64,000 nucleotides of DNA, from positions 2,596,001-2,660,000 of the forward strand of contig ATWD01000001.1 in assembly GCA_000421065.1 (NCBI GenBank), given 5' to 3'. The DNA comes from Acidobacteriaceae bacterium TAA 166. GTDB lineage: Bacteria; Acidobacteriota; Terriglobia; Terriglobales; Acidobacteriaceae. The translations under genes and the position numbers were made by a program. Below the pieces are notes generated by a model. The model saw only the letters and a program-made list of their open reading frames with translations. It was not told where the DNA came from and did no database searches. This document shows positions 39,477 through 48,972 of the stretch, piece after piece. Every line of letters begins with the position of its first letter. Within the stretch, counting starts at the first letter, position 1.

Positions 39477-42400
39477 TTAGAACAACACCTTCAGACCGAA
39501 CTGGATGATGCGGGGATCGAAGGTGGAGGTGATGGTGCCGCCGGTCAATACCGTATCCGTCTTGGTAGGGTCATTTTTATCGGGGGCCGTCGTGGTCCCG
39601 ATCGAGCCGCCCGGGGTGACAAAGTTGGTGTGGTTGAAGGCGTTGTACAGCTCGCCACGGAACTCTACCTTGAGGCTCTCGAGTGGAGTATCAAAGCGCT
39701 TGTTCATTGCGATATTCAACGTGTTATAGGACGGGCTGCGTCCAGGATTGCGCGACATATTGCCGAAGGGACTGATCAGAGCCCCGTTCGGAGTGGTGGG
39801 CGATGGAATGCTGACAGCACTGGGGTTTCCATTGTTGCCCACATTGATGTACTGCAGCGAGCTGCCTGTCGACTTCGACTTGTCCAGCGAGTTCAGTTTT
39901 ACCCCGGGAACGCGGTTGGGACGATAGAGGTTCTGTCCGCGATAGCTGGCCGAGATGCCGGAGACCTGGTTGGCGGTGGGCGGGTTGTAGTTGATCTGGT
40001 AAGGGAAGCCGGAGGTGGCCTGGTTGACGGCCGAGACCTGCCACTGGCCCAGCACCTGATTGACGATGCCGCCCTGGTCCATCCAGCGCCGACCGCGACC
40101 GAAAGGAAGCTCGTAGACTAGCGAGGTGGTGTTGACGATCGGCTGGTTGTACTCGGACTGGCTGTAATCGGCGGCGGGGTTGCGATAGTCCTGCAGCGAA
40201 GGGGTGTTGGCTTCGAGCGAGGCTCCGGCGTTGTCCATCGTGCGCGACCAAGTGAAGGAGTTCAGCAGCGTGAGGCCGCTGACCATGCGCTGCTCGTAAC
40301 GCACCTGCAGGCCGTTGTAATTCGAGTAAGCCTCGTGCAGGGCGATGGTGATGTCGCCATAGGTCGGGATGGGTCGCGTGAACGCTCCGTTTGTAACTAC
40401 ATTGGGGTCGGCCTGGTTGAAGTTGGCGAACTGCAGCAACTTCAGACCGTGATTGCCCACATAGGCCACGTCGAAGAGGATGTTCTTGGCGATGGTGCGC
40501 TGCACGTCCAGGTAGTAGTTATGTACGTAACTGTCGCGGTAACGATTGCCGTCGATGTACGAGATGTTGTCGGTCTGGGGGTCGAAGGTCAGGGTGCTGC
40601 TCGGGAAGCCCTTGTCCATCGAGACGTAGCCTGCCGCCGCTCCTCCGGCGTTGGGGGCGGCCTGAGTGACGGTCACGAACAGGGCCTCGGGAGGATTGAT
40701 GGCGAGGATGTTGCCTGACCCGGCGCGGTCGTAGTGCGAGTAGCTGATGCCGTAGCCTCCGCGGATGGCGGTCTTGTCGTCCACCGCATAGGCGAAGCCG
40801 ACGCGGGGAGCGAAGTCGTTGCGGTCCGGATTGTAGCCGTACTTATTGCCCGAGGCCGAGACCGGAACGATCGCGGTGCGCGGGTCTGAAGCGTTGGCCA
40901 GGGAGGGATCGAAGTTCGACTGCAGGTTCTTCTGCTCCCAGTAGGGGGTGGTGTACTCGTAGCGGACGCCGAGGTTTAAGGTCAGCTTGGGCGAGACCTT
41001 CCAGTCATCCTGAACATAGGCGAAGTTGGAACGGTTGCGAAGGTGGGCGACGAAGTAGGAGGACAACGAGTAGGCGCTGGTGGCTCCCCAAAGGAAATCG
41101 GCGAAGTAGTTGTCGCTGGTCGCGGACTCCGCCGTCTTGCCGTTGATGTAATTGCGGCTGTATCCACCGGCGTAGGTGAAGCTTCCGTAGAGGGGATTGG
41201 TATCTTGCACTGCCATCCAGACCTGCTGATACTCATACCCAACCTTCAGGGAGTGGTTCTTGATGACCCAGGAGTAGTTGACCTTCGGATCCAGCAGAGC
41301 GGGGTTCTGAAACTGCGGGTTGGTCACCTGACGTCCCAGCGCCGAGAAGCCACCATTGATGCCGATTCCAGGAATGCCGCCGGCGACGATCGGATCGGTC
41401 GGAAGGCCGGGGAAGCTGAAGCCGGGGTTGGTTCCGATGGAGCGCGAGAACTTGCCGGCCTTGGTGCGCGAGAGGCCGAGGCGGGCGTCGAGCAGTTGGT
41501 TGGCTCCGATCACGCGCGTATAGCCTACCGCGATCTGCTGATCGAGAATGCGCTGATCGCCGTTCGACTGGCCGTCGAGCGGAAGGCCGAAGATGGGGAA
41601 GTCGGTCGCGTTCTGCTTGAGATCAGAGACGCGCAGGAAGAAGGAGTTCTTCTGGTTCGGAGTCCAGTCGAGGCGAAGATCGCCCTTGTCCGAACGGTTG
41701 TTCGAACGCTGCAGCGTGGTGAAGTTGTTCTGAATCGCCGAGGTGGGGCCCAATCCTGCGATCAGTCCTGCAATGATTCTCGCCGAAGGCGAGATGCTGG
41801 GATCATTCAGGATCGTCGTGCCAGGAGCGTAGGGAGTGCCATCGTAAGGGTTATAGACGGTCTTCGAGAACTTGCCGGCGAGTTGATCCGGCGTCGGCAG
41901 CGTCGCCGAGGCTCTCTGGGAGCGCACCTGGCGGAAGCCTTCGTAGTCGAGAAAGAAGAAGAGATGGTCCTTGACGATGGGGCCGCCGATGTTGCCGCCG
42001 AACTGGTTGCGGTTGTAAGAAGGCTTCTGTCCTCCGGGAGGGTTGAAGAAGCCGATAGCGTTCAGGTCGGTGTTGCGGAGGAACTCGTAGACGCGGCCGT
42101 GAAATTTATTGGTTCCCTGGGCGAAGGCCACGTTTACGACGGCGCCGGAGGCGCGGCCGTACTCGGCGGTCTCGTTATTGGTAACGACCTGGAACTGCGC
42201 GATGGAGTCCGGCGCGGGCTGGATGATCTGGTTGGAGAAGCCCTGGTTCGACTCGCCGTAGGCGTTGTTGTCCATACCGTCGAGAAGGAAGTTGTTGAAG
42301 ATGGAGCGCTGGCCGTTGACATTGAACGATCCTTCGCGCACCAGCCCCGTATTGGCCGTGCTGGTGTAAGCGTTCGCAGCCTGGCGCACGCCGGTGGTCA

Positions 42401-42941
42401 GGCCGAGCAGGTCGGAGTAGTTGCGGCTGACCAGAGGAAGCGCAGCGGTCTGGTACTGGGTGACAATCTGTCCGCGCTGGCTGGTATCGGTTTCGACTTG
42501 AAGCGAGACGCCGGAGACCTCGACGGTGGTCGAGGTCTCGCCAACCTGCAGGGTGAGGTCGATTCTCTGGCGCGCCGCAACCGAGACGGTAATGTCGTTG
42601 GCGCGGGTAGGAGCGAAGCCGGTCTTCGTCACCTCGACGTTGTACTGTCCCACGCGCAGCGCCGGAACTTCGTAGTCGCCACTGTTGCTGGTCTGGCGCG
42701 TGCTCACAACGCCGGTGGCGATATTTGTAACCGTAACGGTTGCATCGCCTATCACTGCTCCCGAGCTGTCGTGCACGGTGCCGACGATGCTGCCGTTCTC
42801 GTACTGCGCGAGGGCCTGGCCGGGAAGCAGGGCGAGACACACCAACGCCGCTGTCAGAAGAGAAAAGATTTTGCGCATGGAAGATACGTTAATCGCGTCC
42901 CGTTTACGCACGGTCACGGGGAAATCAATACGGTGTTGCAT
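39477..42941 (-). CDS. Oar-like TonB-dependent receptor with carboxypeptidase-regulatory domain
   Basis: An outer-membrane protein of 1154 residues, of the large acidobacterial TonB-receptor family likely used for glycan or siderophore uptake. After the signal peptide (KIFSLLTAALVCLALLPGQA) comes a CarboxypepD_reg domain (GSIVGTVHDSSGAVIGDATV), then a plug domain (LPLVSRNYSDLLGLTTGVRQ and FNNFLLDGMDNNAYGES), then a long beta-barrel ending in Phe (FGLKVLF). The start at 42941 has AAGGAG seven bases upstream; the internal ATG at 42878, at the signal peptide itself, has none. The signal therefore carries about 21 extra residues. No TonB box is obvious. It follows the GDPD gene by 53 bases. Confidence 0.92.
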   Translation of the reverse strand: MQHRIDFPVTVRKRDAINVSSMRKIFSLLTAALVCLALLPGQALAQYENGSIVGTVHDSSGAVIGDATVTVTNIATGVVSTRQTSNSGDYEVPALRVGQYNVEVTKTGFAPTRANDITVSVAARQRIDLTLQVGETSTTVEVSGVSLQVETDTSQRGQIVTQYQTAALPLVSRNYSDLLGLTTGVRQAANAYTSTANTGLVREGSFNVNGQRSIFNNFLLDGMDNNAYGESNQGFSNQIIQPAPDSIAQFQVVTNNETAEYGRASGAVVNVAFAQGTNKFHGRVYEFLRNTDLNAIGFFNPPGGQKPSYNRNQFGGNIGGPIVKDHLFFFLDYEGFRQVRSQRASATLPTPDQLAGKFSKTVYNPYDGTPYAPGTTILNDPSISPSARIIAGLIAGLGPTSAIQNNFTTLQRSNNRSDKGDLRLDWTPNQKNSFFLRVSDLKQNATDFPIFGLPLDGQSNGDQRILDQQIAVGYTRVIGANQLLDARLGLSRTKAGKFSRSIGTNPGFSFPGLPTDPIVAGGIPGIGINGGFSALGRQVTNPQFQNPALLDPKVNYSWVIKNHSLKVGYEYQQVWMAVQDTNPLYGSFTYAGGYSRNYINGKTAESATSDNYFADFLWGATSAYSLSSYFVAHLRNRSNFAYVQDDWKVSPKLTLNLGVRYEYTTPYWEQKNLQSNFDPSLANASDPRTAIVPVSASGNKYGYNPDRNDFAPRVGFAYAVDDKTAIRGGYGISYSHYDRAGSGNILAINPPEALFVTVTQAAPNAGGAAAGYVSMDKGFPSSTLTFDPQTDNISYIDGNRYRDSYVHNYYLDVQRTIAKNILFDVAYVGNHGLKLLQFANFNQADPNVVTNGAFTRPIPTYGDITIALHEAYSNYNGLQVRYEQRMVSGLTLLNSFTWSRTMDNAGASLEANTPSLQDYRNPAADYSQSEYNQPIVNTTSLVYELPFGRGRRWMDQGGIVNQVLGQWQVSAVNQATSGFPYQINYNPPTANQVSGISASYRGQNLYRPNRVPGVKLNSLDKSKSTGSSLQYINVGNNGNPSAVSIPSPTTPNGALISPFGNMSRNPGRSPSYNTLNIAMNKRFDTPLESLKVEFRGELYNAFNHTNFVTPGGSIGTTTAPDKNDPTKTDTVLTGGTITSTFDPRIIQFGLKVLF

Positions 42942-42994
42942 CAGGCGCTCCTTGTTGAAAGAGGGGGAGAACGGACGCGGCGGATGATTCTCGT

Positions 42995-44125
42995 CTATGG
43001 CTTCTCTGCCGTCGCCCGGAGTTGCTCGGGAACCCACGGGCTGGTGAGCATCTTCGCCGGCCCAGTGAGGTAGTAGGTTGGAATCTTCGGATACTGCTCC
43101 TCGATGAGGATCAGTGTTCGGAAGTCGAAGCTTTGGATCTCCGCTCTCGACTCCATCCTGTGCTTCGCGATCACTCCGCCAAGCGCAGTGACGAATGCCT
43201 GCGGACCGACGGTGTGATTGCGATGGCCGTCATCGCCCGGAATCCCTTCGGGCATAATCTTGGTCTCGATGTTGAATCGCGCATGCGCCGCGTTGTCGGC
43301 GCGCTCCTTCGCGTGCGGGTCGTTCTTGCCCGCGCCGGTGCGATAGTACTCGACATAAAAGTCCACAAAACGAAATAGCTGCGCGACGTATGTGGGAACA
43401 TACGGGCTGATCAGCCCCTCCTTCTTCGCAAAGGCCACCGCCACCGGCGAGAGCACAAGATTGTTCTTCTGGTCGGCACCAAAGTAAACTTTGTCGCAGA
43501 TGAAGCGCTTCTGCGCGTCGGTGCTCGAGATATCGCTGAGAAAGACGCGATTCTCGTCGGTGTAGGGCGATCCATCCGCATGGCGGCAGCTCTGAGGGTT
43601 ATAGAACTGATCATGCCAGATCAGCGAGACGCCATCGGTCGAGACTCCGGTGTCCGTCTCGAGCGTGGTCGAGAGCTGATCGAGTCCGCTCTCGAACGAT
43701 GGCAGCGTATTCTCAGGCCGCAGACCGCGTCCGCCGCGATGCGCCGCGATGTCGAAGCCCGTGAGCTTCTCTTCGGCCTGGGGATTGGCGCGCTCTTCCT
43801 TCAGAACCTGCTGCAGAAGATCGGGCCGGTCCGTAATCAGGCCGTCGATGCCCATGCGGATCTGGGTGCGCATCTTCTCCGGGTCATTCGTGGTCCACGG
43901 CACTACCTTGAAGCCCTTGGCCTGCAAGTCCTTCAAAGGCACTTCGCCACTCAGCATCGTCGCGTCGACCGGAGAGAGCACCGGACGGGCCGCTCCATGC
44001 GCCTTCGCGTGGACCCACGCCTTCTCCATCACCTGCACATAGGGGTTTGCCCCCAATGTAGTTTGTGCCATGCCCATCGCAGCCGCGCCTACGCAGAGAA
44101 ATATTCCCAGAGCTCGTTTGTTCAT
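42995..44125 (-). CDS. Glycerophosphodiester phosphodiesterase, apparently circularly permuted
   Basis: A 376-residue exported enzyme (signal LGIFLCVGAAAMGMA) that should release glycerol phosphate and alcohols from deacylated lipids. Unusually, the segment that ends canonical GDPDs, FKVVPWTTNDPEKMRTQIR then GLITDRPDLLQQ, is at residues 72-107. The usual start, FDIAAHRGGRGLRPENT with His129 and Glu139, comes after it, followed by ETDTGVSTDG (Glu156, Asp158) and the second catalytic HD at His171. The C-terminus stops after IQSFDFRTLILIEEQYPKI without a second copy of the first block. It precedes the TonB receptor on the same strand. Confidence 0.85.
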   Translation of the reverse strand: MNKRALGIFLCVGAAAMGMAQTTLGANPYVQVMEKAWVHAKAHGAARPVLSPVDATMLSGEVPLKDLQAKGFKVVPWTTNDPEKMRTQIRMGIDGLITDRPDLLQQVLKEERANPQAEEKLTGFDIAAHRGGRGLRPENTLPSFESGLDQLSTTLETDTGVSTDGVSLIWHDQFYNPQSCRHADGSPYTDENRVFLSDISSTDAQKRFICDKVYFGADQKNNLVLSPVAVAFAKKEGLISPYVPTYVAQLFRFVDFYVEYYRTGAGKNDPHAKERADNAAHARFNIETKIMPEGIPGDDGHRNHTVGPQAFVTALGGVIAKHRMESRAEIQSFDFRTLILIEEQYPKIPTYYLTGPAKMLTSPWVPEQLRATAEKP

Positions 44126-44273
44126 TCAGGTACGAGCTTCTTCTATCGAAGTTACGGAAACGTTAAAGCTCTGGTGCGCCGATCAAATCATTCGGTTCTC
44201 TGTGACGAATGACATGCTTCTCCGCGATCTTTAGCAGTTACAAATTATTTTTCGTATGATTCCTGCGTCAAGG

Positions 44274-46085
44274 TTATTCGCCCTCGACTGCCTGCCGCTC
44301 CATCCACGCATGCGCAGCGTGCAGCTGTGGAAGATCCGCGTCGGCCTTGGCCCAGGCCTGCAGGAGATGGGCGTAGTCCTCGGTCGTCTCCGCGCTGCGT
44401 CCTGCTCCCTCGTCCGCCTGGGCGATGCCATAGAGAGCAAACCCGGACTCCGGCCTCTGCCGCAAAGCCTCGGTGAATGCGCTCCTGGCCTCGTCGAACC
44501 GCTTCGCCCGCAGCAGAACATCGCCACGCGTCTCCTCGACCGGCCGGATATAGAACGGAGGCTCGCGGTACCCCAGCTCCTTCTCCGCCTCCGCCGCCCT
44601 TTTGAACATCGCGTCCGACTCCACGCCGCGCCCCTGGGTCAGCAGGACGCTGGCCCGCAGCTCCTGGGAAGCAACATCGAGATAGCTATGCACGGGCCGC
44701 GCCATCGCATCCTTCGACATCGACATCCCCGGCATCTCGTCCGTGGCTGCCGGAACGCTCTTTATTCTCGCCTCGAGAGCATCGCTCTTCTCCGACGCGC
44801 CCTTTGCGTCGCCGTGTTCGAGTGCGGCCATGCCTTGCGTATAGTCCAGCATCGCGGCCCGCAGCTCGGCCAGGTTCTTCAGCTCCGGAGCAGGGGAGCT
44901 TCGCTCCAGCTCCTGGGCCGCACTCTGCCACGCGCCCGCGCGCAGCATCACCGGCAGTGCCACGCTCAAACGCGTCATTCCATCGCGCGGGGTCTGCCGA
45001 TACAACGTGCCGCCGACCTCGCCTCGCGCTGTGGTCAACTTCTGGGAGATCTCCATCGCGTCGCGCAGACGTCCCGCCTCCATCAGGTCGGCGATCAGAT
45101 ACATCAGGTTGTGCACATAGTTCCAGTCGTCGGCCACGCTGACGTTCTGCATGCGCATGTAGTCCTCATCGACGCGCATCGAGCGCAGAAACGACTCCCG
45201 CGCCCGTTCGTAGTCGCCGGTGCGATAGAAGATGTGCCCCGGCATATGCACCATGTGGCCCGAGGCCGGCGTCAGCGGCCCCAGCTTCTGCGCGCTCTCA
45301 ATCGCTCGCTCGGGATGATTGCCCGGCTCCATCGCGTGAATCCAGTAGTGATTCGCTGCCGTATCCTCGGGGTGCTCTTTTAAAATTCCCGCGAGAATTC
45401 CATCGGACTCCGCAGTCCCGGCACGAGGCTCGCCCTTCGTATTGAATCCGTCACGCACCGACTCGGCTAAAAAAATTTTGGCCTGCACATCGTTAGGCTC
45501 GATGGCCACAACGCGACGCAGCAGCTTCGTCGCTTCCGAATCCACGTGCTTCGAGCTCTCAGGACTTTTCTTCGCAGCACCAGGCTTCTTCTGCTGCTCC
45601 TTCTTCGTCTCCTCCGCGGAGTCTTTGTATGCGATCGCCGCGGACTGAATATAGAGCTGCTCCGGCCTGCTCGCATGCTTTTTTAGAGCCATGGCCCGGT
45701 CCAGCGCCGGCTTTGCCCACGGTGTGTCCGTCGAACGGAATGACTCCGCCTGGTACAGCCCCCAGTAACACATGGCGCACTTGGGGTCCGCGCGCACCGC
45801 CTGCTCGAACGCCTTCGCCGACTCATAATCCCAGAAGTCGTGCAGAAGATTCAGGCCCTGCGTAAACCACGCCTTCGCCTCGTCGTTGGCCGCGGTGATC
45901 GTCATGGAGCTGTTGCCGATGCCCTCCATCTTCACCGGCGCAGGCAGCTTCTCGGGGGCGGGGCCTTGGACGATGTCCTCCGCCGTGTGGCACTGGCTCG
46001 CCTGCTGCGCCTCGCCTGCAGTTGCTGCCAGCAACACACTCATTGCGCAGAGCGCTCCGAGCCCTCGAACTCTCCAAAATCCCAT
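44274..46085 (-). CDS. Exported TPR-repeat protein
   Basis: A 603-residue exported helical protein, built of tetratricopeptide repeats. The signal peptide spans GLGALCAMSVLLAATAGEA. Clear TPR units include FTQGLNLLHDFWDYESAKAF and GDVLLRAKRFDEARSAFTEA. A Lys/Glu-rich linker (KKEQQKKPGAAKKSPESSK) breaks the array near residue 170. HMVHMPGHIFYRTGDYERA is a motif I have seen in large acidobacterial TPR proteins, and CAMCYWGLYQAESF carries a CxxC. It may organise envelope complexes; the partner is unknown. The start at 46085 is chosen for the signal peptide. Confidence 0.85.
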   Translation of the reverse strand: MGFWRVRGLGALCAMSVLLAATAGEAQQASQCHTAEDIVQGPAPEKLPAPVKMEGIGNSSMTITAANDEAKAWFTQGLNLLHDFWDYESAKAFEQAVRADPKCAMCYWGLYQAESFRSTDTPWAKPALDRAMALKKHASRPEQLYIQSAAIAYKDSAEETKKEQQKKPGAAKKSPESSKHVDSEATKLLRRVVAIEPNDVQAKIFLAESVRDGFNTKGEPRAGTAESDGILAGILKEHPEDTAANHYWIHAMEPGNHPERAIESAQKLGPLTPASGHMVHMPGHIFYRTGDYERARESFLRSMRVDEDYMRMQNVSVADDWNYVHNLMYLIADLMEAGRLRDAMEISQKLTTARGEVGGTLYRQTPRDGMTRLSVALPVMLRAGAWQSAAQELERSSPAPELKNLAELRAAMLDYTQGMAALEHGDAKGASEKSDALEARIKSVPAATDEMPGMSMSKDAMARPVHSYLDVASQELRASVLLTQGRGVESDAMFKRAAEAEKELGYREPPFYIRPVEETRGDVLLRAKRFDEARSAFTEALRQRPESGFALYGIAQADEGAGRSAETTEDYAHLLQAWAKADADLPQLHAAHAWMERQAVEGE

Positions 46086-46549
46086 TCCAAAAACCTCATC
46101 CCCGAGGACGATGCTCCCCAGTCGCCTTAGCATAGCCCTCAACCACAACAACACGCCCGCCGGCTCCCATAAGCAGAAGCAAAATAAAGAAGTCTACAGG
46201 ATCTGTGCGCTCTTTCTGAACACTCGAGCTTGACGTTTCTTCTTATGTTGACGAAACCAGTAGTTTCAGCATCGCTCGAGAACTTTCGCCGTGGCGTGCA
46301 GCAAAAACTTCGCATGCACAATCGATCACGAACAAACGGCCATCACCGGGCAACCTTTCCGGGCTCAGGAACTTGCTGGCTCTACCACTTCATTGGCTAT
46401 GCAATTGCATGCATCTGCGTAGCAAATCATTTCAACCGAACTGTAGCAGGTGACGGCATCCAGGCTCCTAAACCAGGACAGGAAGTCGTGTCTGTCGGTT
46501 GTCCCCCCAGGCCCATCACCATGGCCTTTACGGCCCAGGAAAGATCTTC
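46086..46549. other. Noncoding divergent gap
   Basis: 464 bases between the TPR gene and the secreted Ig-like gene, lower in GC than its surroundings on the left. It holds GCTATGCA / TGCGTAGC stem sequence at about 46397-46424 around a TGCAATTGCA palindrome. I could not match it to any riboswitch class. It may carry a long 5' leader for the plus-strand gene. Confidence 0.45.
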
Positions 46550-48325
46550 ATGATAATGAATCTGTTCCGATCCGGTTTTGGCGCCGGACCACGCCCTTCT
46601 CTCTCCCTATTTGCTATCGCAGTGATCCTTGTGGGCTCCTCTGAGCTCGTCGCACCACAGACCTCTCTTGCAGCACCCCGCCGCTCCAGCAACTCAAGAC
46701 CGCAGAGCCGTCCGCAAGGCGGCAACAATAACTCCGGATCTTCGTCCACAGGCTCGACGGAATCCTCGACGCCGAGTTCGACTCCCTCCGGCTCCTCGGC
46801 TACGGCTCCGGCGACTCCACCGGTCATCACAGCGCCTTCCGCTCCGAACCCAAATGGATTTACCCTCTCTGGCCTTCTCAGCACCGCGACCGTCTCCAAC
46901 TCGATCTTCGTCTCCACAAGCGGTCTGCCGACCAACGCCACCATCTCCTACTTCGTCGATAACGTTCTTCAGTCCACGGAGAACGCCTCTCCTTACTGGA
47001 TGGGAGGGATCTCCGGCTCCGCCCCGAATGGCTTCTCTGTCAATGGATTCAGCGTTGGCGAGCATAACCTGACCGCCACCGCCACTCTGGCGAATGGAAC
47101 CACCATCTCCTCGAATCTCGTCACTCTTAATGTGGTTCCCTCGATCAACGCGCAGTTCAGCCAGGACCTTACCCCTTACGCCAACCAGCCTTCGGCGCAG
47201 CAGTCCACGGTGCCGCAGGTGACCGCCGCCGTTGCCAACCAGGCTGTCACTCTAAGCTCCACCGATTCCAGCACCCGTCAGAGCGTCGCCGCCATGTACC
47301 TTAATTGGGGCATCGATCCTTCGCTCGACTCCGCCAACGACGACTCGCAGGTGCTGGCCAACCTGAAGCCCAAGAGCTGGCAAGCTCCGTCTGCCCCCGT
47401 CTCGGCGAACTCTCCCATCAGCATGGCCTTCTCGCCAGACTCGCCCTACTATCACGCCATTCCGTCGGCCTGGCCGAGGGTTGGGCTTCCCGCGGCGTAC
47501 ATCCAGCAGGTGCAGATGAGCTCCGCCTACGGCGGTGACGGCATCGGATTCGGCGTCACGATTGCCGCTCCCTCCGACCCGCAGCTCACCGTCACCAGCG
47601 AGTGGTACACCGACAAGAACACCCTGAATACCTTCCCCTTCCGGATGAAGCAGAACTGGACCTCGAGTCTTCCCTCCAACGCCGGCGGCGACCAGCACAT
47701 GCTCTTCGTCGATCCTGGAACCGACACCTTCGTCAGCAGCTACGCCACCACCCTCAACCAGCAGACCGGAGGCCCCAACAGCCTCTACGCTCCAAGCCCC
47801 ACCTCGTTCAACTCGCTTGGCGACACCGGCGGCTCGGTCGCGGCCCACTTCGCCGAAGTTCCGCTGATGATCCAGCCCGGCGAGGCCACCAACACCAGCC
47901 AGCCCATTCGTCACGCCATCGGCGGAGCAGTCGAGCGCACCTGGGCCGCCCGCGTCTACCCGGCTGCCGCACGCGACGCCGGAGTCACCACCGGGGAGAA
48001 CACCTGCAACGGATCCGGCCCGATGAACACCGGCCTCGTGCCCTACGGCGGCGTCATCCAGCTCGATCCCAATCTGGATCTCTCCAAGCTGACGCTCTCG
48101 CTTCCGGCACGCAGGATCCTCGAGGCCATGCAGACCTACGGGTACTACGTGATGGACTTCGGTTGCGGTGATATGGACATCTACAGCTCCATGTCGGCCT
48201 CCGAGGTCGATCCCTACGGCGGGATGTACGGCAATGCCAAGGGCCCCGGAGTGCAGAACGAGATCATCAAGGTGATCGCGTCGAGCCAGCTCTACGTGGT
48301 CGCTCCTCTCGTCAAGAAGCAGTAG
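46550..48325 (+). CDS. Large exported protein with Ig-like region, function unknown
   Basis: 591 residues. The start at 46550 follows AGGA by nine bases. After a signal peptide (LFAIAVILVGSSELVAPQTS) comes a low-complexity Ser/Thr/Pro/Gly linker of about 60 residues, then an Ig-like domain (SGLPTNATISYFVDNVLQST and GEHNLTATATLANGTTISS). The remaining 380 residues form a domain with WSAWPRVGLP-like, TSEWYTDKNTLNTFPF and GDMDIYSSMSASEVDPYGG segments; ESFVSSYATTLNQQTGGPN-like Tyr/Ser/Asn-rich regions suggest a surface beta-helix. I cannot name the family. It ends at a clear terminator. Confidence 0.7.
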   Translation: MIMNLFRSGFGAGPRPSLSLFAIAVILVGSSELVAPQTSLAAPRRSSNSRPQSRPQGGNNNSGSSSTGSTESSTPSSTPSGSSATAPATPPVITAPSAPNPNGFTLSGLLSTATVSNSIFVSTSGLPTNATISYFVDNVLQSTENASPYWMGGISGSAPNGFSVNGFSVGEHNLTATATLANGTTISSNLVTLNVVPSINAQFSQDLTPYANQPSAQQSTVPQVTAAVANQAVTLSSTDSSTRQSVAAMYLNWGIDPSLDSANDDSQVLANLKPKSWQAPSAPVSANSPISMAFSPDSPYYHAIPSAWPRVGLPAAYIQQVQMSSAYGGDGIGFGVTIAAPSDPQLTVTSEWYTDKNTLNTFPFRMKQNWTSSLPSNAGGDQHMLFVDPGTDTFVSSYATTLNQQTGGPNSLYAPSPTSFNSLGDTGGSVAAHFAEVPLMIQPGEATNTSQPIRHAIGGAVERTWAARVYPAAARDAGVTTGENTCNGSGPMNTGLVPYGGVIQLDPNLDLSKLTLSLPARRILEAMQTYGYYVMDFGCGDMDIYSSMSASEVDPYGGMYGNAKGPGVQNEIIKVIASSQLYVVAPLVKKQ

Positions 48326-48369
48326 TTCGTCGTCAACGATCTCTCCCAAGCCCTCCCCAGAGCCCAGAG

Positions 48370-48418
48370 AAAGAGCGGCAGCAGAAAGGATTTTCTCTCC
48401 GGCTGCCGCTCTTTCCTT
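48370..48418 (+). terminator. Rho-independent-like terminator
   Basis: AAAGAGCGGCAGC pairs with GCTGCCGCTCTTT around a 19-base loop, followed by CCTTCTTCC. It lies 45 bases past the secreted Ig-like protein gene. Confidence 0.8.
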
Positions 48419-48486
48419 CTTCCACGAACTGAGTGCGGATCGACATATTTTTTGGAGAGACGATGGCCTGCCATCGTCAGCTGGTG

Positions 48487-48966
48487 CTATACCGCCAGCC
48501 GCGAGAGCAACTCGGCCACCTTCACGCCCAGAACCGGATGCATCCAGTCGCCTGCGATCTCGGCCAGCGGCTCGAGAACAAACCTTCGCGCCTGCATCTC
48601 CGGGTGCGGCAGCGTCAACTCCGGAGTCTGGATTACGCGGTCACCGTAGAGCAGAAGGTCAAGATCGATCACCCGCGGGCCTTTTGCAATCAACCGCTCG
48701 CGCCCCATCGCTCTTTCGATCTCGAGCAGGCCGCGCAGAAGATCGAGCGGCTCAAGCTGAGTTTGAAGGATCGCTGCTCCGTTGAGGAATCGCGGCTGAT
48801 CCAGATACCCCACAGGCTCGGTGTCGTAGAGGCTGGAGACGACCTTGACCTCGCCCAGGGAGGCGAATCGTTGAACGGCCTCACGCAGGTTACCCTGCCG
48901 ATCCCCGAAGCGTGAATCGAGGTTCGAGCCCAAAGCAACTGCCGCCAGATTTTTTTCAGGAGTCAA
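48487..48966 (-). CDS. folK: Hydroxymethyl-dihydropterin pyrophosphokinase
   Basis: HPPK transfers pyrophosphate from ATP to 6-hydroxymethyl-7,8-dihydropterin in folate synthesis. It begins LAAVALGSNLDSRFGDRQGN, has SSLYDTEPVGYLDQPRFLNG (substrate loop, usually xPxGxxDQPxFLN), and IERAMGRERLIAKGPRVIDL with DLDLLLYGD, the ATP- and metal-binding signature. LPHPEMQARRFVLEPLAEIA is the C-terminal conserved block. It is 159 residues, the usual size. It starts six bases after the lpxC stop, so lpxC-folK is an operon. Confidence 0.95.
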   Translation of the reverse strand: MTPEKNLAAVALGSNLDSRFGDRQGNLREAVQRFASLGEVKVVSSLYDTEPVGYLDQPRFLNGAAILQTQLEPLDLLRGLLEIERAMGRERLIAKGPRVIDLDLLLYGDRVIQTPELTLPHPEMQARRFVLEPLAEIAGDWMHPVLGVKVAELLSRLAV

Positions 48967-48972
48967 ACCCGT

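Noticed and set aside
41043..43073. 676-residue plus-strand frame opposite the TonB receptor
   Set aside because: Antisense shadow with biased composition; receptor signatures are on the other strand.
46330..46548. c-di-GMP (GEMM) or other riboswitch
   Set aside because: Some local resemblance, but the conserved core and pairing pattern could not be found.
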